DNA of 64,000 bases from positions 1,328,269 through 1,392,268 of the forward strand of contig NZ_LT860099.1 of the NCBI RefSeq assembly GCF_900184995.1, in the 5' to 3' direction. Every line of letters begins with the position of its first letter. Position 1 is the stretch's first letter. Both the position numbers and the translations under genes were made by a program. This DNA comes from Konateibacter massiliensis. GTDB taxonomy: Bacteria; Bacillota; Clostridia; Lachnospirales; Lachnospiraceae. This document shows, in pieces, positions 44,658-52,348 of this stretch. The notes below the pieces were generated by a model. It ran no database searches and had not been told where the DNA came from. It saw nothing but the letters and a program-made list of their open reading frames with translations.

Positions 44658-45421
44658 GAAAACACCTCACAATCCTGGATAAAATATGCTATTACTATTT
44701 CACAAGCCCGCTTAGAATAATCGCTGGTTTTTTCATTTAACCAATCAACTAAGGTTGCATAAACATTTTCTTGGCTCGGATTAATCTGCATACATTTATA
44801 GTAAAAACCTTTAATTTGAGATGCCAGGGTATCAAACTTATACGGTGTAATCTGATCCATCTCTATAAATAGTCGGTGAATATAATCAAAATAATCAACA
44901 ACATCTCTTTTTATTGACCTTTTAATTACATAGGGTAATGTATCATTAGATTTTTGATCTATTTTTAGAGATTCATAGCTTAATGGAACAAGTTCCTCAT
45001 CTATATCAACACCATTTAAACTTTCTAAAACTTTTGCAATCTCTGCCTCAACATGAAACATAGCATAGGTATCTTTTAATTCAGCATCTTGAATTAACTT
45101 TCTTTTTAAACGTACCCATGTGCGATATTCATCCACCGTCCTTGGCGTGTCAAATTTTTTATGACAAACTCGACATACGGCAATAACGTTTTTTAAATCG
45201 TTAACGTCCTCGCTCAATCTTTCCACATCTTTTAACAGTTCTTTTTCTTCTGACCTCGGATTCGCTGGATATATATGTGCAACTTCAAAAGATTTATTTA
45301 TTTTTCCGTTTTTTCTGTAAACTAACACTCCACCACAAATTGGACATCTGCCATTAACTTCATTATAGAGTAACATTTTTTCGTTATCAGAAAACTCTCT
45401 ACGATTATCTTCCACAATCAT
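44654..45421 (-). CDS. ABC-3C system effector with HNH nuclease domain
   Basis: A 255-residue protein. The N-terminal 90 residues form an HNH nuclease with zinc cysteines (CPIC at 26-29, CRVC at 83-86), the catalytic-type histidine in FEVAHIYPANP (His49), Asn78 and His87. The rest is a helical C-terminal domain (about 130-255) of the kind that ties effectors to ABC-3C partners. ATG 45421 directly abuts GAGGGGG; GTG two codons later (45415) has better spacing and may be the true start. It is the first gene of the three-gene operon. The expected action is DNA cleavage once the ATPase is triggered. Confidence 0.87.
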   Translation of the reverse strand: MIVEDNRREFSDNEKMLLYNEVNGRCPICGGVLVYRKNGKINKSFEVAHIYPANPRSEEKELLKDVERLSEDVNDLKNVIAVCRVCHKKFDTPRTVDEYRTWVRLKRKLIQDAELKDTYAMFHVEAEIAKVLESLNGVDIDEELVPLSYESLKIDQKSNDTLPYVIKRSIKRDVVDYFDYIHRLFIEMDQITPYKFDTLASQIKGFYYKCMQINPSQENVYATLVDWLNEKTSDYSKRACEIVIAYFIQDCEVFS

Positions 45422-45443
45422 CCCCCTCTCTAAGTTTTTCTAT

Positions 45444-45472
45444 ATTTTACCACATAAATATACTTTTGTCGT
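45444..45472 (-). promoter_or_regulatory. Candidate promoter of the ABC-3C operon
   Basis: On the minus strand an extended -10, TGGTAAAAT (TAAAAT at 45449-45444), lies 17 bases from a moderate -35, ACGACA (45472-45467). The HNH start is about 23 bases further on. No dyad for a dedicated repressor was seen. Confidence 0.5.
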
Positions 45473-45800
45473 CAGAAAATACAAGAATGTAACCTTATAT
45501 TTATTAGGAATAAACTCATATCATCTTGAAAATGTTATTTAGGGAAGGATTATTCTTGTCACTTTGTCGTATAGAAAATTCACATGAATTTACTCGGAAA
45601 ACATCCTCTTTTTTCTGCAACTCTGGCTCTTTTATTGATTCTATATTCTCTACAAAGGATTATCATTCTTTTATTTTGTTCCACAATATTCAGTAGATTT
45701 TCATTCTACTGAGTACTATGGCTATGCATTTAATACAGCTCTTGAAACCCACTTGTTTTATCTGCCACATTTACAATAAAATAATAAGTGTTTCTTTATA

Positions 45801-45852
45801 AATGAGCAGAATAAAGCCTCCAAATTTTCGACTTGGAGGCTTTGTTATTCTT
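45801..45852. repeat. Hairpin repeat, right flank of ABC-3C cassette
   Basis: AATGAGCAGAATAAAGCC opens an 11-bp perfect stem, AAAGCCTCCAA (45813-45823) with TTGGAGGCTTT (45833-45843). It is followed rightward by TTATTCTTATTTTATTTT. It is the direct-orientation partner of 42690-42738 and encloses the three ABC-3C genes with it. Confidence 0.7.
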
Positions 45853-45894
45853 ATTTTATTTTCTATCTATCAATCTAAACATTAATTTTCCAAT

Positions 45895-45931
45895 AATGAA
45901 AGCCCCTAAATCATCTATCCAATTTATGGGC
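45895..45931 (-). terminator. Terminator after rnlB
   Basis: GCCCCTAAAT (45902-45911) and ATTTATGGGC (45922-45931) pair with one mismatch around a 10-base loop. Leftward the hairpin is followed by TTTCATTATT. It lies about 17 bases past the rnlB stop. Confidence 0.65.
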
Positions 45932-45947
45932 CTCAGGCTATAACAAT

Positions 45948-46304
45948 CTACACCATTCCTGCCTTTAATAAGTATTTAAGCGAATTTGGCAGTATACTTT
46001 TTTGAACTATATCTTCATTTTCCTTAAAATATTCATAACTGAGTTTCCTTATCGCTTCATCAATACTGTCGACTAATGAGCAGGACTGTAACTGGTTTCT
46101 CCCTGCTTCAAACTCACACCTAATATATCTGTTTTTCTTCACGCCATTAATAAGGGTTAAGTCAAAAAGCAAATTAGCTTTTTCAATCTTAATTTCTTCT
46201 TCTATTTCCTTAATAGAACTTAATGGATTTTCATAAGATGTCGCAATAATAAGGAAATCGTATGGTTCATTATTCAGTTTCAAAATTTCAAAGTTATTCT
46301 TCAT
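45948..46304 (-). CDS. rnlB: RnlB-family antitoxin
   Basis: A 118-residue antitoxin of the RnlA-RnlB (RNase LS) type II toxin-antitoxin family. Matches to the E. coli RnlB pattern are clear: SYENPLSSIKEIEEEI corresponds to the ENPLSSVNEIE region, LLFDLTLINGVKKNRY to ILFDLLCANG..NRF, and QKSILPNSLKYLL to the C-terminal SVLSPDDVRQVL. It lies 21 bases after the fused toxin gene. In the known system RnlB holds the RnlA ribonuclease inactive until phage infection shuts off host synthesis. Confidence 0.9.
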   Translation of the reverse strand: MKNNFEILKLNNEPYDFLIIATSYENPLSSIKEIEEEIKIEKANLLFDLTLINGVKKNRYIRCEFEAGRNQLQSCSLVDSIDEAIRKLSYEYFKENEDIVQKSILPNSLKYLLKAGMV

Positions 46305-46325
46305 AACGAACCTCCTTTCTCATCA

Positions 46326-48011
46326 TCACTTATTTATATTCGTATATGAATTTTCAATCAAATTGAGTACAGTATTTATTATCTCATCCGCTTCATGTTT
46401 GTCTTCCAAAATTGTTGTTCCAATTAATATTTGGTCTGTGTGAAAAATAACATGTCTATTTCCCTTAAAATATACATATAACCTTTCCAATTCCGTCTGA
46501 TAATCATTATCAGCAATTTGTATCGCTACATCAGGGCACAGAGTATCTTCATTATATATCTTATAGAAAGTATTCCCAATCGTAACATTCTTTAAACCAA
46601 ACAAATATTTAATATAACCTTCCAACGCTCTTAAGGCTGGAAATGCATAGCAAGAATAATCTTCCAAATCTATATTAACCTTTCGCAAAGATATTGACGG
46701 AGAAAGTAATTTCAAAATCATCTCATCAACATTTCCATATGCCCTCGGAAGCAGTGTTTCCATTTCGTTCCTAACCTCACTGGTCTTAACATTTACATTA
46801 TGGAAACTATTAATGCTATCTACTATATCATCTACTGATATATCATTACAATAGGAAAGAAAAGAAATTGCTTCGCTATATAAATATGCCGGCTTACCTT
46901 GTAATGTCACTGTACCCGTTTTATAAATATTGACCGTTAATCTATCGCCTATTTTGCTTGTAAAAACATATGTACTATGTAATGGTATATTTTCCACATC
47001 ATGATGCTCAACTGTAACTCCATCTAACGAAGTAAGATATGCAACAATTTTTTCTGACCATTCTTTTGGTAATTTTTTAATTGAATATGTTTTTCCTTGA
47101 GTTTCACTTGAAAATGAACATTCTGACTCAATCAAAGTCTTTATGGTACTAGATATCTCTACATTATTTCCTGTAGGAGTAATAGTAGTTGTTCTATCAT
47201 TATTAAAGTAAATATTTAACATTGCAGTCTTTCCTTCTGCTGTCATTACGCATCTGAATGCGTTACCTACCTGAGTTAATTCACTAGCAGTAAAGTTACT
47301 CCATTGTCTAGTTCCAGCAGCAATAATCATATCTACAATTTTTTCTCTGTCAATATAAATGCCCTTCTTCTTAGCCACCTGTTTTTCCTCCACAAGTATA
47401 CTATCTATACTTTTTATTCCTAATGCATTCTTCGCCAATTGATCTGCAATTTCATTATATTTATCTCCAGAATGTGCCTTGACTTTCATAAATAAAATTT
47501 TAATCTTTTGACTAACTTCTTTATAATAATTAGCGTATGCAATAGTTCCAGCCTTTTTTGCCTTCCATTCACCATTGCACCATTTGGCTATTCCTTCATA
47601 ATCATGATATATTGTAACACTATCTATATTATTTTCCAAACAATATTGCATGGCAGCTTCTGCACCTTTTATTTCACCTGCCACATTATTCATCTCTGCC
47701 AAATCGGAATCGTCATATCTATTTGATAAATGCAATTCCTTTCCTTCATATATAAAAACCATTCCATATGAAAAGGAATTTGAAGATGAATCATAGCTTC
47801 CATCTACATATGCAATAGCCTCAGATTTCTGCTGTTCAATTAGTTTTTTTTCTAGTACTTCACCTTTTAGAAATGCCTCTGCTTCTTCTTTCATAGCAAA
47901 TCCTTTATATACAGCACCCGAATATCCATTTATTTGATTTTGGCATTCTGTCCAAGATGCATAGATTCCAGGAGTTTTTCCTACTTTAACTGCATAAAAC
48001 TTCTTAGCCAT
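46326..48011 (-). CDS. Viroplasmin-RNase H-RnlA fusion toxin
   Basis: A 561-residue three-part protein. Residues 1-48 are a viroplasmin/hybrid-binding domain (KFYAVKVGKTPGIYASW). Residues 62-200 are a type I RNase H with all four acidic residues (Asp70 in AYVDGS, Glu113, Asp137 in YHDYEG, Asp190) and His180 in AHSGD. Residues about 218-561 match E. coli RnlA: NIYFNNDRTTTITPTG, then GDRLTVNIYKTGTVTLQGKP, FPALRALEGYIKYLF and the HEPN-type RHVIFH (519-524). ATG 48011 follows GAGGAGA. It precedes rnlB. In E. coli, RNase HI is a separate protein reported to modulate RnlA, so here the partner is built in. No frameshift was seen. Confidence 0.9.
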   Translation of the reverse strand: MAKKFYAVKVGKTPGIYASWTECQNQINGYSGAVYKGFAMKEEAEAFLKGEVLEKKLIEQQKSEAIAYVDGSYDSSSNSFSYGMVFIYEGKELHLSNRYDDSDLAEMNNVAGEIKGAEAAMQYCLENNIDSVTIYHDYEGIAKWCNGEWKAKKAGTIAYANYYKEVSQKIKILFMKVKAHSGDKYNEIADQLAKNALGIKSIDSILVEEKQVAKKKGIYIDREKIVDMIIAAGTRQWSNFTASELTQVGNAFRCVMTAEGKTAMLNIYFNNDRTTTITPTGNNVEISSTIKTLIESECSFSSETQGKTYSIKKLPKEWSEKIVAYLTSLDGVTVEHHDVENIPLHSTYVFTSKIGDRLTVNIYKTGTVTLQGKPAYLYSEAISFLSYCNDISVDDIVDSINSFHNVNVKTSEVRNEMETLLPRAYGNVDEMILKLLSPSISLRKVNIDLEDYSCYAFPALRALEGYIKYLFGLKNVTIGNTFYKIYNEDTLCPDVAIQIADNDYQTELERLYVYFKGNRHVIFHTDQILIGTTILEDKHEADEIINTVLNLIENSYTNINK

Positions 48012-48161
48012 TATTATCTCCTCAATTAGAATTTGACATTTTATCACACCTCATTGCATTAGTCAACACTTTTCCAATTTTATTATACCATATGATTTTC
48101 GAAAAAGATATAAATAAATTATACTTGCCTCTAATTCTTTGTTCAGATGCAATTATTCACC

Positions 48162-50225
48162 TTATGATACTATATTATCATAAAAATGCTTTAAAACCTC
48201 TATTTTATTAGATCTATTTTTTATCGGAAGTGAATTCCATATAATTTCTTTATACCTCGAACTAGAACTTTCTCCTACTCTTGAATCAATAATTGAGACT
48301 ATTCCTTTATCAGTTTCACTTCGAATCAATCTTCCAATTCCCTGTTTTAATTTAATAACCATTTCAGGCACTAAGACTTCCATTAACCCATCATCGCAAA
48401 TAGAACATTCATAATCTACTATAGGCTCTCTTACCGGAAAAGGTAATTTAAATATAATAACATGTGAAAGTGATACTCCTTCAATATTAATCCCTTCCCA
48501 AAAACTACCCGTTCCAAACAATACCGAATTTATATTTGTCCTAAACTTATTAAGTATTTCCGCCTGCTTTGAATTGCCCTTTGATATCATTAATTCAAAC
48601 GATAAATCTTCCTTTGAAAGTCTATCAAACACTTCCTTCATATCTGTTTTGGCTGTAAATAGAATAAGTGCCTTTCCATTACTTATTTGCAGTAACTTAA
48701 TTATTTCTTTTACACCTTCTTCAATAAACGCTTCCCTCTCCTTCGACGGATGTGGCAAATGTTCTGTATAATAGATCATAGCATGTTCATCATAATTAAA
48801 TGGTGATTCTTTGGGTTCACAAATTTTTCCTGCTTCTGCTGAAAAACCAGTATTCTTAATAAAATATTTATAATTTTCTTTATAATCACTATTTTTCCCA
48901 CTTGTAATCGTTGCGGAGGTTAGTATTGTTGTAATTTCTTGATCATGAAACAAGATTCTCTTAGTAATCTTATCGACTTCTTTTGGACACTTATAAAGTT
49001 TAATCCCTTTAACTTCCTTTTTTACTCTTTCGATCCAGAAAATATCCTCACTTTCGCTCCTATTTAACGATTTTAAAAATTCAACATCATCTTCCAATGC
49101 TTCTATTTCAGCGTCAAAATTTCTTCTGTTTCTATCTCCAACAAAATCTCCAAATGCCATTGATGCTTTGAATTGAATATCTGCAAGTAATCTTTCAAGT
49201 TTTCTGAAATTAGAGTCTATTTTTTTAACATAATACCTATCAATCTCCTGTCCTCTACATTTGGCTACTTTATCTTGTTCATTCATTTGATGTTGTAGAG
49301 ATAAAAAAACAGCATCAATCAATCTATCGGCATTTTTAATTTCATTTAAAAAATTTCTATCTGCCAAACTAACAGCTTTACTTGCTCCATATAAAGATTG
49401 TTTTAGTCCATGCAGTGATATGGATTCTGTAACCGAAGATCTTACTCTGCTCTCTAAATTATGTACTTCATCTATAACTATTAGACTTAAATTTTCATTC
49501 ATAAGCTGTGTTCTATAGTCAGATCTTTTCTTCATATTGATAGCTAATAAATCTTGATTACAAACAATAATACCATTTGTAAATGTCATTTTTCGTCTTA
49601 AATTATAATAATGACACACATCATGATAGCTGCATTTATCACGACAAATATTTGGGTTATAATCTTTGACATTAATTTTTCCCCATATACTATCCGGTAT
49701 CCGAATACTCTAGTCTGCCCTTTCATAGCCAAATTTTAAAACCGTATCATATATGCCCTGCTGCTCAATATTTTCAGCTAAATACTTTATAGTAAAAAAA
49801 TCGTCAAAACGCTTTTTACAAAGAAAATGTGTTTGACCTTTAGCAATTATAACTTCAAGATCATAATTAAGCATTTCCATAATCGTTTCAATATCCCCCA
49901 AAAACTGTTCCTGTAATGCTATTGTAGATGTTGCAATTGCAATCGGCTTTCGGTATTTTTGGTGATGGTAGAGTATCGGTACAATATATGCAAAGGACTT
50001 TCCTATTCCAACCCCAGCTTCAACCAATACATGTTTTTTCTCTTTTACCCCATCCACTATTTCACATGCCATATCCCACTGCCCATCTCTTTCCTCAAAC
50101 CCCGCTGCGGTAGCTTTGTCTTGAAAAAAAGAAAAGACTTTCTCACCAATTTCTTTATATTTACTTTTTCTCTCTTCATGTGTTTCATCTGTCCACCCAT
50201 CATAATATTTCTTGAAGATATCCAT
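48162..50225 (-). pseudogene. DinG-type helicase interrupted by an in-frame TAG
   Basis: A single 687-codon frame of an XPD/DinG-like helicase is broken only by TAG at 49712-49710 (codon 172). Before the stop are Walker A VEAGVGIGKSF (about 68-78) and the first iron-sulfur-type cysteine (HFLCKKRF). After it, in the same frame, come the other cysteines (ICRDKCSYHDVC), IVIDEVHNLESR (DEAH box), TSATITSG and the motif VI-like QGIGRLIRSETDKG. A re-start could give a 485-residue piece lacking Walker A. TAG is a normal stop elsewhere here, so the gene is probably newly inactivated, unless it is read through. It lies upstream of the toxin fusion, same strand. Confidence 0.85.
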
Positions 50226-50410
50226 TCATTTACCCCGTATTTTTATTATAAGCTAAATAAGCTGACCCAACAGCCAACATCCTATAACTCGCCTTCATTA
50301 TTTACTTTTATCTTATCTTTTATTATACCAGAACCTACGTTCTGTGTAAATACAATTTCTAACTTCAGATGACCTAACGAAGTTACCTCTGTTCCGCCTC
50401 TTACGCCAAC

Positions 50411-50444
50411 AATAAAACGCCCAGTCTATCCCAGGCATTTTATT
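50411..50444 (-). terminator. Hairpin after the recombinase gene
   Basis: AATAAAA (50411-50417) with TTTTATT (50438-50444), and GCC with GGC inside, form a stem about 57 bases past the recombinase stop. The AT outer stem supplies the T-run. The remaining part of the 275-base gap 50226-50500 shows no gene. Confidence 0.55.
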
Positions 50445-50500
50445 CTTACCATAAATTGGCGGGAACAACTTTTATCTATATTTATTACCATTCCTGCCTT

Positions 50501-52057
50501 TTAATCGTATCTGATAATCTGCTCCATACAGATTCCCGATTTAAACTGTATTTGTAACTTATCTGCAGAGACTACCTTGATATTACTGATTAATCTCCTC
50601 ACAAGGTCATTATCAAACTCCGGTATATTGCAGGTATTGTTTTGTATGAAATTATCCATATCCTTGATCCGCTGCTCATAGCTCTCTTCCAATCTTTTTT
50701 TTCGTTTTGTCTCCATTTGCTCATCTTTTAAAACCTTGATTTCTTCCGCTATTTTCTGATACCGTTTGTCAAACTCATCACTGTAAGAACCTTTCATAGC
50801 ATTCTCTGCAATTAGTGCTGTCATCTCGTCCTGCTTTTCCTTGATTTTAGCATCGTATTCATCTGGTTCTTTGCTTTGTCCATAACTTCCTAGCACCCTT
50901 ATGACATTCTGCCGAAAAGCTCCTACAAAGTCTCCGTCATTGCTTGCTATCTTATGTATCGCTTCCATAACAGCTCTGTTTAATGCCCCCTCTTCCAGCG
51001 TCTCAGAATTCCCGCAACTCTTGACACCATTTTCCAATCGGTTAGTGCATCTCCATACAACCTTCTTTTTCCCATTTCTTGCCCAGGTTACCCTCCGGTA
51101 TTCATGACCGCATTTTCCGCAGATTAAGATGGCAGTCAGTGCATAGGTTGACGAATATTTACTTTTTTTATTTTTCCTTCTTGTCTCTGCTGATTTGCAC
51201 ATGGACGCTCTGCGCATAATTTCTTCCTGCACCCGGTAAAAAAGTTCCTTTGGTATAATGGGTTCATGGTTATCTTCGACATAGTATTGCGGTACGATTC
51301 CTTTATTGATAACCTTGCGTTTCGTCATAAAATCCACTGTATATGTTTTCTGCAGTAAGGCATCTCCCATGTATTTTTCATTTCGAATCATTTTTTCAAT
51401 TACCGTAGTCTGCCAATTATCCCTTCCGGTAACCGTCTTAATTCCTTTTTCCTCTAAATGCCTGGCTATTTTTCGGCAGCTGCTTCCCTCCAGATAAAGA
51501 CGAAATATCAGTTTTACAATCTCTGCTTCTTCTGGTACGATGACCAGTTCTCCCTCTGCGTTTTTCGTATATCCCATAAATTTTTTATGGTTGACAATTA
51601 GTTTTCCGTTCTCAAACTTTCTTACGACACCCCATCTTGTATTTTCACTGATGTTCCGGCTTTCCTCCTGGGCTAAACTGCTTAAGATGGTAATCAGTAT
51701 TTCTCCTGTTCCGTCTAAGGTGTTGATCCCTTCCTTTTCAAATACCACCGCAACATTCTTTTCCTTCAGTTTTCGTATCGTAATCAAGGAATCCACGGTA
51801 TTTCTTGCAAACCTGCTGTTTAGAAAAATCAGTTCTTTTTCTGTTACAGAAAAGATTTCTTCTAATCGCCTTTTCAGATACTCCATCTGCATCCTGCTGA
51901 TGACGATATCTACAATCTCACTATAGCTTCCTCTGCTTCTCCACTCCTGTTCACTTATAATCTGAACTCCATGACCTCTTGGTCTGTAGTTGGGTGGCTG
52001 CTGCATCTGTCTCTCCCAAAATTCAGATGGTGTATTGTTACAGAAAAATTTTCCCAT
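50501..52057 (-). CDS. Large serine recombinase lacking its catalytic N-terminus
   Basis: A 518-residue protein. From residue 79 on it follows large serine recombinases well: SRFARNTVDSLITIRKLKEK, SSLAQEESRNISENTRWG, a recombinase domain (about 165-270), a zinc ribbon (ICGKCG...WRCTNR...SCGN, about 315-350) and a C-terminal coiled coil. The first 78 residues do not fit: the YxRVS catalytic serine motif and the DEGISG region are absent and unrelated sequence stands in their place. AAGGAG lies about six bases before the ATG, so it may still be expressed. Strand transfer should be impossible without the serine. It is the junction between rlmD and the defence island. Confidence 0.8.
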   Translation of the reverse strand: MGKFFCNNTPSEFWERQMQQPPNYRPRGHGVQIISEQEWRSRGSYSEIVDIVISRMQMEYLKRRLEEIFSVTEKELIFLNSRFARNTVDSLITIRKLKEKNVAVVFEKEGINTLDGTGEILITILSSLAQEESRNISENTRWGVVRKFENGKLIVNHKKFMGYTKNAEGELVIVPEEAEIVKLIFRLYLEGSSCRKIARHLEEKGIKTVTGRDNWQTTVIEKMIRNEKYMGDALLQKTYTVDFMTKRKVINKGIVPQYYVEDNHEPIIPKELFYRVQEEIMRRASMCKSAETRRKNKKSKYSSTYALTAILICGKCGHEYRRVTWARNGKKKVVWRCTNRLENGVKSCGNSETLEEGALNRAVMEAIHKIASNDGDFVGAFRQNVIRVLGSYGQSKEPDEYDAKIKEKQDEMTALIAENAMKGSYSDEFDKRYQKIAEEIKVLKDEQMETKRKKRLEESYEQRIKDMDNFIQNNTCNIPEFDNDLVRRLISNIKVVSADKLQIQFKSGICMEQIIRYD

Positions 52058-52072
52058 GCTTTGCTCCTTCCA

Positions 52073-52116
52073 ATAAAAAAAGCAGAACCTACTTTTTTAT
52101 AAAATAAGTTCTGCTT
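52073..52116 (-). terminator. Terminator between rlmD and recombinase
   Basis: AAGCAGAAC (52080-52088) pairs perfectly with GTTCTGCTT (52108-52116). Leftward it is followed by seven T. It lies upstream of the recombinase and stops readthrough from rlmD. The remaining bases of the gap 52058-52348 show no gene. Confidence 0.88.
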
Positions 52117-52348
52117 TACATTTTCATCTGCATTCCGTCAGATTGATTTTTGATTGTTTTTGGTAATCAGAGTTCTACTCTTTTCCTCTTCCCTCCTCTT
52201 GCTAAAAATTAAAACCTGGCCATAAATTCCGTTTTTTTGCCCTGTGCATCTATGAAAACGGCAAAAAAATAGGGCCAAAAACCGCTCAAAAACCAGCCAT
52301 TTTTAGCCCAAATTTCACTCTCAAACCACAACATCTTGTGGTCAAACC

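Larger units (their letters stand above)
45422..45947. other. 526-base gap between ABC-3C and rnlB
   Basis: No gene is supported. The gap holds the ABC-3C promoter, a run of short open pieces interrupted by stops (about 45560-45760) that may be a decayed gene, the right hairpin repeat and the rnlB terminator. Confidence 0.5.

Noticed and set aside
45560-45760. A decayed gene between ABC-3C and rnlB
   Set aside because: Only short open pieces split by stops are seen and none matches a family I recognise, so it was left as part of the gap.
50411-50444. A third copy of the ABC-3C flank hairpin
   Set aside because: Only the general AATAAx-GCC/GGC-TTATTCT shape agrees; it is better explained as an ordinary terminator.
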